Below are positions 56,601 to 63,281 of a DNA stretch of 64,000 nucleotides, piece by piece; the first letter of the stretch is position 1; every line of letters begins with the position of its first letter. A program made the translations under genes and the position numbers. Below the pieces are notes generated by a model. The model was given only the letters and a program-made list of their open reading frames with translations, did not search any database and was not told the DNA's origin. The stretch is from contig DASVDI010000055.1 in the NCBI GenBank assembly GCA_036381175.1, positions 18,203 to 82,202 of the forward strand, written 5' to 3'. Source of the stretch: JAJUFS01 sp036381175. GTDB taxonomy: Bacteria; Pseudomonadota; Gammaproteobacteria; Natronospirales; JAJUFS01.

Positions 56601-58027
56601 GCCAGTGAAGCACTGAAACTGCCATCCAGTCCGGCACTGACCGTCACGCTCTCACTCGTTCGCAGATTGGTGATGGTGATTCTCGTGCCGGGCTCGACGC
56701 TGCCTGCGGCCGCGCTGATGTGCGCAAAGCCGTTTTCGAACTGAACATCGATACTCGCTGCGGGCGGCGCGGAAGGCGAAGTGAGATCGATAATAAAATT
56801 CAGTTCGGCAGGTGCGGAAACGTTTCCAGCCTTGTCCGAGATGGTCACCGTCAAATAGTGCGATTCTTCGGAAAAGTTTTCGACGGGTTGGCAGTTCGCA
56901 AACCCTTCGCCGCTATCACATTCAAATGCTGTTGATTGCGCGTCGATGCTAAAACGCAAGGAAGTTGCATTGATTCCGCTGCCTTCATCTTCGAAGGAGA
57001 CGCCGATCATCGGTTTCGGGTCATTGAAGGCAGTCGCTTCTGGCGGGAAGTCGATGCGGATTTCCGGAGGCGTGTTGTCGCGATACTCTGCAAGGCGGTT
57101 GACTATGCCAGCAGCGGGAACCACAAGATCCTTGCTGTATGTTCCATCTGGTGCAAACAGTCGCACGTGATCTGCCGCGCTCATCCACACGTGACCCGGC
57201 GGCAGGGAACCGGTCACATCCGTCGTGACCACCGGATAACCCCAAGGCGAGGTGATGTCTGAAAAGGGCGTGATCGAGACAACCGTCTCATGAGCAGCAT
57301 TGAGACGAACAGCACTGAATGGCCCACCAATCCAGGCGCCGGCAGCATCTACCGTGACGCGCATTGCGTTGATTCCGGCGGGCAGCGGAATTTCCTCCCG
57401 CAGCGTGCCTGATGTGTCGTACAGGCGCACCCCATGCCCGCCTGCCAGCCACAAATCTCCGCTGACAGGATCGACGGCCATCCCGCGAATCGAAAGATCA
57501 TCCGAGAAAAATGCTTCTTCCAGGTTGCCATCAGCGATACGCCACACGGTTGCATCACCTGCCAGCCACAGTGTGCCATCAGGCGTCGGCGTTATCGTTT
57601 GCACGAACGCTGTCGATGGCATCAACCACGACTCGACGAGTGAGCCATCGATACTGAACCGGAAAACGTTTTGCGGATCTGCGACCCAGACCGATGCGCT
57701 CTCCGTGTCGATTGCAAGCAACGTGGCCAGCATCGTCCCGTTCACAGGAAGAGAAATTTCCGTCTGCGGTTCGCTATCGGATGAATAAATCAGCAGTCTG
57801 TTGTTGGACAACATCCAGATTGCGCCGCTGGACGGCTCGATCTGGATGGCGTCAACCGGCATCTCGGTGGGTATAGTGGCGATGATTTCGCCCGTACTCG
57901 TCTCGATTTCGTATGCGCCATTCGCACCGGCAACCCAAATGGTCGAAGTGGAGTCGGCATGAGCGGGGATCAGGGAAACAACAACAAGAATGGAAGAAAC
58001 GATAACGGCAGTAACGATTGCTCGCAT
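50672..58027 (-). CDS. Giant Sec-exported Rhs/YD-repeat protein with polymorphic toxin tip
   Basis: This 2451-residue protein has a signal peptide (residues 1-24, ending IPAHA), then a beta-propeller-like region (about 28-315, repeats such as GTLWLAGDATVWRIADG). Two Ig-like domains follow (about 318-500, with ISDKAGNVSAP and VSDAAGNVSEP), and a carboxypeptidase-regulatory-like domain (about 553-625, LRGRVLDASNEPVSGVRVS). A long shell of YD repeats runs to the core end near 2328 (RFGARDYDPVTGRW, then GGLNVYAYAENDPINRFD). The last 123 residues (from about 51043 down) are the variable tip. They contain a hydrophobic stretch, then LTKGEIDKLTKGG, DLFKDGDGNIVVKPK and GPGDPTGLNINDF, which I recall as the polymorphic toxin type 33 pattern. 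It has no PAAR or VgrG part. An immunity gene overlaps the end. Confidence 0.88.
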   Translation of the reverse strand: MRAIVTAVIVSSILVVVSLIPAHADSTSTIWVAGANGAYEIETSTGEIIATIPTEMPVDAIQIEPSSGAIWMLSNNRLLIYSSDSEPQTEISLPVNGTMLATLLAIDTESASVWVADPQNVFRFSIDGSLVESWLMPSTAFVQTITPTPDGTLWLAGDATVWRIADGNLEEAFFSDDLSIRGMAVDPVSGDLWLAGGHGVRLYDTSGTLREEIPLPAGINAMRVTVDAAGAWIGGPFSAVRLNAAHETVVSITPFSDITSPWGYPVVTTDVTGSLPPGHVWMSAADHVRLFAPDGTYSKDLVVPAAGIVNRLAEYRDNTPPEIRIDFPPEATAFNDPKPMIGVSFEDEGSGINATSLRFSIDAQSTAFECDSGEGFANCQPVENFSEESHYLTVTISDKAGNVSAPAELNFIIDLTSPSAPPAASIDVQFENGFAHISAAAGSVEPGTRITITNLRTSESVTVSAGLDGSFSASLAGAEGDTFEITVSDAAGNVSEPIERETGSVLPPDPATIAPPIPSNEHVSFHDSIRFLYEHDTPVQSNVVSSALDENRTAVLRGRVLDASNEPVSGVRVSIVGIGEFGETLTREDGRYDMVVNGGAYVAIQFKKEGYLSVQRKENIATNRFHEFDGIVILPLDERSTVVQMGATEQQLAIASTNSDADGARTAKVYFPRYTQAELVLPDGSRQRLEQLTFRATEYTVGENGPAAMPGTLPPTTAYTYAVELSADEAIAAGAVSVEFNQSVSLYVDNFLDFPVGTIVPVGWYDRENAAWVPSENGIVLEVLGQDAITGWGLIDVDGDGEPERREDYDVETRDLWEFGISDSEADYLGTNFPPGTKLWRAPVTHFTPYDLNWLRGSLSGNGPPRPPFDPDPSPPNIPELNSEDATECEGCILEVESGVVREAIHIPGTPFNLAYRSRPHVVSGNPIVGFRMTWVPRSSTDPRIQVFRPRMSLFVNGRLVDSSPAPLVVGAAAQLVWNQRDAYGRTSYGPHNASLVYSHETNVCYDGVLLNEAELQMPIFGVAPIETGPMGNCRLAATYRVERKHDLVLNGMQKSLGKLAGWNLSPLHSYKPNTRELLRGDGTIRKGIPTPTYRPWQMIETVTTPTDSEGISIGDAVGLPFSDVDLSTVHSATYGPDGTLYLTCGECVNTEVFYIDSDGIVRVYLDIPDEDGNTRELYFGDDGILYVQVDWDSHRELYRVRSPDDVSQVHGYRREPKEQLHGEDQDFHDLADSVFPFYGFSAVNSQGWIFAADNTFGGVNSAKIYVVSDGEHADDWATIPEIVRFMAFDDDGNLIVAASDYLAPWRVYRFLPDRRQDWIGLPDDDFQPEIVANLQGVQSAKFTDGRLVMHRILIESGVRTNIIEAFSDTGGHETLTDPAYQAACAETVGEAETGLMERTCFSPQMRLLAVKPTGDLLIAESSNTTKTIRKTFALDPRLDQTIADSSSNQAYQFDARGFHLSTLDFVTGRTLYRFEYYPDGTLSAVVDDFGNRTTVEPVASGFRITSPDGHITNLVADESGMLTKLILPGSREWRFDYASESFLTYVRDPNGNESHRQYDSAGRFISDRWPNNGGWFVEKEWNPDLPLQVKLRQTSGEGRATEYIDEVKESTGKYWRELTTVRPDETRRTRELRAGLVRTEDNGVTHSVFQTRANPSSHAFLYYPHLERISFGSKQREIRKTRHIELSGTAPHPWRITEWRDVTLVGREHGTHYREYESKYQTVPRRWTHASPHGRATNIDLNTDFLPETIYRTGLASSHLSYDERGRLESITAGEGAATRTTSYSYHPLGDHQAGYLASVTDALGRSVQFEYDFAGRINVQRLPDGRTVSYEYDANNNVLAITPPGRLPHGFTHTIMDQQGSYTPPPLGEEFAATHYLYNLDKQLELVTRSDGQTIDFIYGSVTGKLDALQVSNGAYVFDYSPETGRLTSLTAPGGETLAYGYEGFLVTSIASAGTINGTVGFDYDDNFWSRGVTVNGVRIDYDYDQDGLVTRAGDMSITRDGIGLPDTASLGVVATDNNVNTFGELDDVTAAVSGADIYEVDYERDKLGRITRKIETVEGVTTTYDYTYDLAGRLDTVSENGTQVRNYEYDSNGNRTHINGGLVGTYDDQDRLLSREGCSYQYTGNGELDTRTCDTETLDVDYDVLGNLRHAELPDGTQIDYVIDGQNRRIGKKVNGELAQGFLYQDQLNPVAELNGVGNVVARFIYVEKPHVPSYMLKGGNTYRIISDHLGSPRLVIDTVTGEIVQRMEYDVWGNVILDTNPGFQPFGFAGGVYDRDTGLTRFGARDYDPVTGRWTAKDPKGLYGGLNVYAYAENDPINRFDIFGMEAASATAAVFIPKFPAPPPALACAAAFGAGYAAGTYLYDNFLQDPIAELVDDLFLPAHMNESQDKKLTKGEIDKLTKGGTHPHDLKDNSRQDLFKDGDGNIVVKPKDGSGPGDPTGLNINDF

Positions 58028-58150
58028 GGTGCGCTCCTTGCACGAATCGGAGGTCCTTCAGTGGACCGCGAGCATTTAAGAGTTGGTGGATTTATGCAAT
58101 CAGGGTATCCGTGAAGTAGCCGCGAGCGCGGTGACGGTAATTGAAGCGCT

Positions 58151-58206
58151 GTAGGAGTCTGCTCCCGCGACCGATGCGGGGATCGCGCGCGGGAGCGCGC
58201 TCCTAC
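58151..58206. repeat. GTAGGAG palindrome at the right edge of the Rhs island
   Basis: The arms 58151-58169 and 58188-58206 pair with few mismatches and carry the same GTAGGAG...CTCCTAC ends as the element at 8612. With the adjacent DUF3096 3' end it is repeated in decayed form at 49114-49259. The remaining stretch 58028-58150 should hold the Rhs promoter, but I could not pick one out. Confidence 0.85.
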
Positions 58207-58207
58207 A

Positions 58208-58351
58208 TCAATACCCTAGCAATCCCAGCACGCCGATCACGATCAGGTAGATCGCGACGACGTAATTCAGCAATCGCGGCTTGATGAGAATGAGAATGCC
58301 GGCGATCAGCGCGAGCAGGGCGGCGATGTTGAGGGTGAATTGAATGTCCAT
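58208..58351 (-). CDS. DUF3096 small membrane protein
   Basis: This 47-residue protein starts MDIQFTLNIAALLALIAG and consists of two hydrophobic helices with a KPRLLNYVVAIYLIVIG turn, the DUF3096 pattern. I chose ATG 58351, which has AGGGGA upstream; an open frame extends further but is not protein-like. Its function is unknown. A broken copy of its 3' half lies at 49182. Confidence 0.85.
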   Translation of the reverse strand: MDIQFTLNIAALLALIAGILILIKPRLLNYVVAIYLIVIGVLGLLGY

Positions 58352-58429
58352 GATGGGTCCCCTTGTTTGTTGATTTGAATTGCCACGTGTTTCGAATCTT
58401 TCAAAGGTAGAAGTCACGTCGTGATCTTC

Positions 58430-58966
58430 TTACTTCTTCCCGAGTAAAACCAGCACCGCTCCCGTCCCACCATCCGCCGGCCGCGCGCTCGCGTACGCGA
58501 GCACGTCGTCGCGCTTTCGAAGCACGCTCGCGGTTTTCGCTTTCAGCACGGGACCACCGGGACCGGAACGCAAGCCCTTGCCGTGGATGATACGAACGCA
58601 TTGCCAGCGTTCGCGGCGGGCTTCGGAGAGGAATTCGCGGATCGCGTCGCCCGCCTGGCGTTCGTTGAGGCCGTGCAGGTCCGCTTCGGCGGCGATGCGA
58701 AATTCGCCGCGCCGCAGGCGCCGCAACAATTTCGGGTTTGAGCCTTCGCGCAGGTAGAGCAGTTCCTCGCCGGTTTCGAGTTCCATTGCATACGGATCGT
58801 TCGCGAGGCTTTCGCCGAGCACGCGCGTCTCGTCAGCCTGGCTGAAACGCGGCACGGGACGGGGACGTGAGCGGCGTTCGACGCGCTCGGCGGACGACAG
58901 CGGACGCACATCGCGCATGGCATCGCGAAACGCAGCAATGTCCTCGTCATCATGTTCGTCGTTCAT
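58430..58966 (-). CDS. Smr-domain protein
   Basis: This 178-residue protein starts MNDEHDDEDIAAFRDAMRDV, followed by a linker rich in Arg and Pro. The Smr domain follows from about residue 90, with DLHGLNERQAGDAIREFL and VRIIHGKGLRSGPGGPVLK, the family's DLHG and HGKG motifs. Smr proteins bind or nick nucleic acid. This resembles the stand-alone SmrA/YdaL group rather than MutS2. It is transcribed away from surE. Confidence 0.9.
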   Translation of the reverse strand: MNDEHDDEDIAAFRDAMRDVRPLSSAERVERRSRPRPVPRFSQADETRVLGESLANDPYAMELETGEELLYLREGSNPKLLRRLRRGEFRIAAEADLHGLNERQAGDAIREFLSEARRERWQCVRIIHGKGLRSGPGGPVLKAKTASVLRKRDDVLAYASARPADGGTGAVLVLLGKK

Positions 58967-59082
58967 GCGCCTACCTGCCTCGATCCGGAGGTTCCGGTAT
59001 AGTAACGCCCAATCCTGGCGCGGGCAGCCCGCGTCGCAAACCGCGTAAAACAATAGAGAATCATTCACCGGGGACCTGCCGC

Positions 59083-59835
59083 TTGCACGTGCTTGTCAGT
59101 AACGATGACGGATTTCGCGAGGAAGGAATCCGCTGCCTCGCCGAGGAAATCGCCCGCACCGAGCGTGTCACCGTCGTGGCACCCGACCGCAACCGCAGTG
59201 CGGCAAGCAATTCGCTCACCCTGGCATATCCGCTGCACCCACGCCGCGAGGCGGACAATGTGTACAGCGTCGATGGAACGCCGACGGATTGCGTGCATCT
59301 CGCGATTACCGGATTCCTGTCCGAAGAGCCCGACATGGTTTTCTCCGGCATCAACGCCGGCGCCAATCTTGGCGACGACGTGCTGTATTCCGGTACGGTG
59401 GCCGCCGCGATGGAAGGCCGCTTTCTCGGTTTGCCGGCGGTTGCCGTGTCTCTCTGCTCGTCGCGCGCGACGCATTTCACGACGGCCGCGCGCGTTGCCC
59501 GCGAGATCATGGAACACCTGTCGCGCGATCCACTGCCCGCCGACACCATTCTCAATGTGAACGTGCCCGATCTGCCGTGGGACGAGCTGAAAGGCTTCGA
59601 GGCCACGCGCCTCGGAAATCGTCACAGGGCGGAACCCGTCGTGCCGAGCGAGGACCCGAAAGGCCGGCGCGTGTACTGGATCGGTCCACCCGGTGCGGAA
59701 CAGGATGCCGGTCCCGGCACGGACTTTCACGCCATTGCGCGCAGCTTTGTTTCCGTCACGCCGCTGACCGTGGACCTCACGCGTTACCAGGCGCTCGAAC
59801 AGGTGTCTGGCTGGCTTGAGGGGATGGCGCGATGA
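59083..59835 (+). CDS. surE: 5'/3'-nucleotidase SurE
   Basis: This 250-residue metal-dependent phosphatase starts at TTG 59083 (HVLVSNDDGFREEG), since the metal-binding Asp pair must lie at residues 8-9. It has APDRNRSAASNSLTL near 38 and VFSGINAGANLGDDVLYSGTV near 87. It dephosphorylates nucleoside monophosphates in stationary phase. It overlaps pcm by 4 bases. Confidence 0.95.
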   Translation: MHVLVSNDDGFREEGIRCLAEEIARTERVTVVAPDRNRSAASNSLTLAYPLHPRREADNVYSVDGTPTDCVHLAITGFLSEEPDMVFSGINAGANLGDDVLYSGTVAAAMEGRFLGLPAVAVSLCSSRATHFTTAARVAREIMEHLSRDPLPADTILNVNVPDLPWDELKGFEATRLGNRHRAEPVVPSEDPKGRRVYWIGPPGAEQDAGPGTDFHAIARSFVSVTPLTVDLTRYQALEQVSGWLEGMAR

Positions 59836-60497
59836 ACGCTGACATCCGCCGCAGCGGCATCGGCATGACCTCCGCGCGCACACGCGAGCGGCTGGTGCAG
59901 CGGCTGAAGGACAACGGCATCCGCGATCAGCGCGTGCTGGATCGTATTCGCGAAACGCCGCGGCATTTGTTCATGGATGAAGCGCTGGAAACACGCGCCT
60001 ACGAAGACACGGCGCTGCCGATCGGCCACGGCCAGACGATTTCGCAGCCTTGGGTGGTGGCGCGCATGACCGAAGCGCTGCTGGCAGGCGGCACCTTGAA
60101 CAACGTGCTCGAAGTCGGCACCGGCTGCGGTTACCAGACGGCTGTGCTCGCGCCGCTGGTAAACAAGGTGTTCACTGTCGAGCGCATCAACGCGCTTCTC
60201 ATTCGTGCGCGGCAGCGCTTCCGCGAACTCGGATACCGCAATGTGCGCGCGAAACATTCCGATGGCAGCTGGGGCTGGCCGGAACACGGCCCTTATGACG
60301 GCATTCTCGTGACAGCGGCGCCCGAGGAAATTCCCGCCGGACTGCTGGAGCAGCTCGCTGACGGCGGGCGCATGATCATCCCGGTCGGACCGTCGGGTTC
60401 GCAGGAGCTCACCCTGGTGGAGCGCAAGGGAATGGTTTGCGAGCGATCCGTAATCGACGCGGTCTCCTTCGTTCCTTTGCTTGGCGGGCTTTCCTGA
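59832..60497 (+). CDS. pcm: Protein-L-isoaspartate O-methyltransferase
   Basis: This 221-residue repair enzyme shows PRHLFMDEALETRAYEDTAL near 38, the SAM-binding loop VLEVGTGCGYQTAVLA near 93, and ILVTAAPEEIP near 156. It methylates isoaspartyl residues in aged proteins. It belongs to the surE-pcm-rpoS stationary-phase group. Confidence 0.96.
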   Translation: MNADIRRSGIGMTSARTRERLVQRLKDNGIRDQRVLDRIRETPRHLFMDEALETRAYEDTALPIGHGQTISQPWVVARMTEALLAGGTLNNVLEVGTGCGYQTAVLAPLVNKVFTVERINALLIRARQRFRELGYRNVRAKHSDGSWGWPEHGPYDGILVTAAPEEIPAGLLEQLADGGRMIIPVGPSGSQELTLVERKGMVCERSVIDAVSFVPLLGGLS

Positions 60498-61075
60498 TGC
60501 GAATCTTTTCACCGCTCTACAATAAGGTGCTTGCCTGGGCCGCGCACCGTCACGCGCCGTGGTATCTCGGCATCCTGAGTTTCGCCGAATCCTCGTTCTT
60601 TCCGATTCCACCGGATGTGATGCTCGCGCCGATGTCGCTCGCAAGGCCCGAGCGCGCCTGGCGCTACGCGCTCCTGACCACGCTCACCAGCGTTGCCGGC
60701 GGCATCTTCGGCTACGCCATCGGCTATTTCGCGCTGGAGGCCGTCGAAGGCCTGCTGCACGACTGGGGTTACTGGGAAAAATACCTGCATGTGCGGGCGT
60801 GGTTCGACGAATGGGGCTTCCTCGCGATCTTCGTCGCCGGCTTTTCGCCGATTCCGTACAAGCTGTTCACCATCGGCGCGGGCGCGCTGGCAATGAACCT
60901 GCCGCTGTTCGTGCTCGCCTCGTTCATCGGCCGTGGCGGACGCTTTTATCTTGTTGCGGGACTGATTCGTTTCGGCGGCGAAGCCATGGAGCGCAAGCTG
61001 CGGGAATACGTTGACGTCATCGGCTGGGTTACGGTGTTGCTATGCATTATCGGTTTCCTGATCTGGCGATATTGA
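60497..61075 (+). CDS. DedA/VTT-domain membrane protein (YqaA type)
   Basis: This 192-residue membrane protein starts at ATG 60497, overlapping the pcm stop as TGATG. The segment SFAESSFFPIPPDVMLAPM near 30 and GFSPIPYKLFTIGAGALAMN near 115 are the re-entrant loop motifs of the VTT/DedA superfamily. YqaA homologues sit between pcm and nlpD in many proteobacteria. The transported or flipped lipid is not known for this subgroup. Confidence 0.9.
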   Translation: MRIFSPLYNKVLAWAAHRHAPWYLGILSFAESSFFPIPPDVMLAPMSLARPERAWRYALLTTLTSVAGGIFGYAIGYFALEAVEGLLHDWGYWEKYLHVRAWFDEWGFLAIFVAGFSPIPYKLFTIGAGALAMNLPLFVLASFIGRGGRFYLVAGLIRFGGEAMERKLREYVDVIGWVTVLLCIIGFLIWRY

Positions 61076-61761
61076 TTCGCGCACTGGCGCTACTGGCAAC
61101 GCTCGCTGCTGCGGGTTGCGCCGGCGCGTACCGGTGGGATGCCGGCAGCGCGAATCCTGCCGAGGACCAGGTTTACGAAGTACAACGCGGTGACACCTTG
61201 TATTCCATCGCCTGGCGCTACGGGCTCGATTACCGGACGCTTGCGACGCGAAACGGCATCGGCGCCGACTTCACCATCTATCCCGGTCAGAAACTCGCGC
61301 TCGTTGCAGAAGCGCGTGCGCCGCAATCCACGCCAGTCAATGTTTCGCCGTCGCCATCGCGCGTGTCAGAGCCCGCGCCACCGCTGCCGCAAGGCGCCTG
61401 GCGCTGGCCTGCCAGCGGAGCAGTCATCGCGAAGTTCGGTGCGCCGAATGCGACCGGAAAAGGCATCACCATCGGCGGTGTCGTCGGTGATCCGATACTC
61501 GCTGCTGCCGATGGCAAGGTGGTGTATTCGGGAAGTGGACTTATCGGATACGGCAAGATTATTATCGTGAAGCACTCCGAAGAGTACCTGAGCGCCTACG
61601 GACATAACGACACAATATACGTTCGCGAAGGCGAGGAGGTGAGGCAGGGGGACAGGATTGCTTCCATGGGCACGGGCCCGGGCAACAAACCGCTTTTGCA
61701 CTTCGAAATTCGCTTGAATGGAGAAGCTGTCGATCCCCTCGATTACCTGCCCTCGCGCTGA
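61042..61761 (+). CDS. nlpD: LysM-M23 lipoprotein NlpD
   Basis: This 239-residue lipoprotein has its lipobox (LAAAGC) at residues 21-26. A LysM domain covers about 46-92 (VQRGDTLYSIAWRYGLDYRT). An M23-like domain covers about 125-239 (GDPILAAADGKVVYSGSGLIG and LLHFEIRLNG). The zinc ligands of true M23 peptidases are missing (no HxH), as in E. coli NlpD, which activates amidase AmiC instead. ATG 61042 overlaps yqaA by 34 bases; TTG 61072 would give a shorter signal and is a real alternative. Confidence 0.93.
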   Translation: MHYRFPDLAILIRALALLATLAAAGCAGAYRWDAGSANPAEDQVYEVQRGDTLYSIAWRYGLDYRTLATRNGIGADFTIYPGQKLALVAEARAPQSTPVNVSPSPSRVSEPAPPLPQGAWRWPASGAVIAKFGAPNATGKGITIGGVVGDPILAAADGKVVYSGSGLIGYGKIIIVKHSEEYLSAYGHNDTIYVREGEEVRQGDRIASMGTGPGNKPLLHFEIRLNGEAVDPLDYLPSR

Positions 61762-61806
61762 GATTTTTTTCGCGAAACAGGCGCGTTGTTGCAGAAGGGC
61801 AATGGC

Positions 61807-62871
61807 GTGGATGCAAAACGAACGACACGCGCGCGCGGTCCTGGACCGGCGAGTGGCTTGGAAGAGGGGTGGGACGCTCGCGCAGAGCTCCCGGAATCCA
61901 GCGGCATCGATGAGGGCGATGCCGGGTTCGGTGAGGACGTCATGGGGGACACCGAGGAAGAGTTCACCGTCGAGGAGGCTGCCGCTTCCGATGACGGCGA
62001 CGTGCGTCTCGGCACCGGTGGACGCCAGTTCACCGAGGAAGCCCTGGATGCGACACGCATGTATCTCGGGGAAATCGGTTTCTCGCCGCTGCTCACGGCC
62101 GAAGAAGAAGTGCATTTCGCGCGCCGCGCGCTGAAAGGCGACGAAGCCGCGCGCAAGCGCATGATCGAATCCAACCTGCGCCTTGTCGTCAAGATCGCCC
62201 GCCGTTACATCAATCGTGGCCTGCCGCTGCTCGATCTCATCGAGGAAGGTAATCTCGGCCTCATCCACGCCGTCGAAAAATTCGATCCCGAACGCGGTTT
62301 TCGTTTCTCCACCTACGCAACCTGGTGGATTCGACAGACCATCGAACGCGCGATCATGAACCAGACGCGTACTATCCGCCTGCCGATCCACGTCATCAAG
62401 GAAATCAATCTTTACCTCCGCGCCGCGCGCCAGCTCGCGCAGAAGCTCGACCGCGAACCCAGCGCCGAGGAAATCGCGACCGTGCTCGACAAGCCGCTCA
62501 ACGACGTGAAGCGCATGCTCGGCCTCAACGAGCGCATCGCATCCGTGGATGTTCCCATCGGCAAGGAAGGTGACCGACTTTTGCTGGACGCGATTCCCGA
62601 CGACAACAATTCCGATCCCTCCGCACTACTGCAGGATGAAGACCTGCACAATGTCATCGAAAAATGGCTGGATAAATTGTCCGACAAGCAGCGCGAAGTC
62701 GTCGAACGCCGCTTCGGACTGAACGGCCACGAGAAAGCCACGCTGGAAGAAGTCGGCAGTTCGATTGGCGTGACGCGCGAGCGCGTGCGGCAGATCCAGA
62801 TGGACGCGCTTCGAAGGCTGCGGCAGATTCTCGAGGCGGAAGGGTTGTCCGAGGAAGCATTGTTCGAGTAG
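61807..62871 (+). CDS. rpoS: RNA polymerase sigma factor RpoS
   Basis: This 354-residue sigma70-family factor has regions 1.2 (TRMYLGEIGFSPLLTAEEEV), 2 (LRLVVKIARRYINRGLPLLDLIEEGN with YATWWIRQTIERAI), 3 (LPIHVIKEINLYLRAARQL) and 4 (LEEVGSSIGVTRERVRQIQ). It controls the stationary-phase and stress response. I favour GTG 61807, with AAGGG 7 bases upstream; TTG 61786 and ATG 61942 are alternatives. The first 60-odd residues are acidic and longer than in E. coli RpoS (330 residues). The TAG stop is followed by a small GGCGGAC hairpin (62872-62888). Confidence 0.93.
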   Translation: MDAKRTTRARGPGPASGLEEGWDARAELPESSGIDEGDAGFGEDVMGDTEEEFTVEEAAASDDGDVRLGTGGRQFTEEALDATRMYLGEIGFSPLLTAEEEVHFARRALKGDEAARKRMIESNLRLVVKIARRYINRGLPLLDLIEEGNLGLIHAVEKFDPERGFRFSTYATWWIRQTIERAIMNQTRTIRLPIHVIKEINLYLRAARQLAQKLDREPSAEEIATVLDKPLNDVKRMLGLNERIASVDVPIGKEGDRLLLDAIPDDNNSDPSALLQDEDLHNVIEKWLDKLSDKQREVVERRFGLNGHEKATLEEVGSSIGVTRERVRQIQMDALRRLRQILEAEGLSEEALFE

Positions 62872-63006
62872 GGCGGACTTTGTCCGCCATCCTGCTGCAC
62901 TGCTGGCCAACCTATGAAATCCATCGCACCGAAGATGGTTGGGAACGAAAGGAACTCGATAGTCTCGTAGCCGCGAACGAGTGAGAGAGGCTGAGATGAC
63001 ACAAGT

Positions 63007-63034
63007 GAAAAGGCCCGCATCAGCGGGCCTTTTC
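63007..63034 (+). terminator. Rho-independent terminator after rpoS
   Basis: A 12-bp stem (63007-63018 with 63023-63034), ATCA loop and TTTTC tail lie 136 bases after rpoS. No credible gene is seen between 62872 and 63281. Confidence 0.8.
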
Positions 63035-63154
63035 ATTTACAGGAAGTGGAAAGAAGGCCGGTTCGGGTAATCGCCAAATCATGATCAAGAAAAGCGAATA
63101 GGGTGTTACCCGTATTTGTGCATGTGCGCTTCCCCTAAAAAGCGATAAAAAGGG

Positions 63155-63184
63155 TTGAAGCCCCCAAAAGAACGTCGTTATATT
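63155..63184 (+). promoter_or_regulatory. Candidate promoter for the exported Rhs-like gene
   Basis: TTGAAG (63155-63160) and TATATT (63179-63184) are separated by 18 bases. The transcript would carry a leader of about 90 bases before ATG 63282, with small inverted repeats but no riboswitch that I recognise. Confidence 0.4.
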
Positions 63185-63281
63185 CCTGCATCTCCAAAGT
63201 CTCGCCTGCCAGGCACACGCGTTTTCGGGGACGAGCCTGACAACAAAGCAGCGCGGCACATATAACCACAGGGAACGACTC

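Noticed and set aside
50672..58027. Type VI secretion effector
   Set aside because: The N terminus is a Sec signal plus propeller and Ig domains. There is no PAAR or VgrG domain and no T6SS gene in the window.
49102..58150. Insertion sequence or integrase carrying the Rhs island
   Set aside because: No transposase, integrase or terminal target-site duplication was found. Only the palindrome/DUF3096 duplication flanks it.
62872..63006. Small gene or RNA between rpoS and its terminator
   Set aside because: Only very short frames exist, and no tRNA or known sRNA pattern is visible.
63190..63281. Cyclic-di-GMP (GEMM) riboswitch in the leader of the exported gene
   Set aside because: Small stems exist, but the conserved GEMM core sequences are absent.
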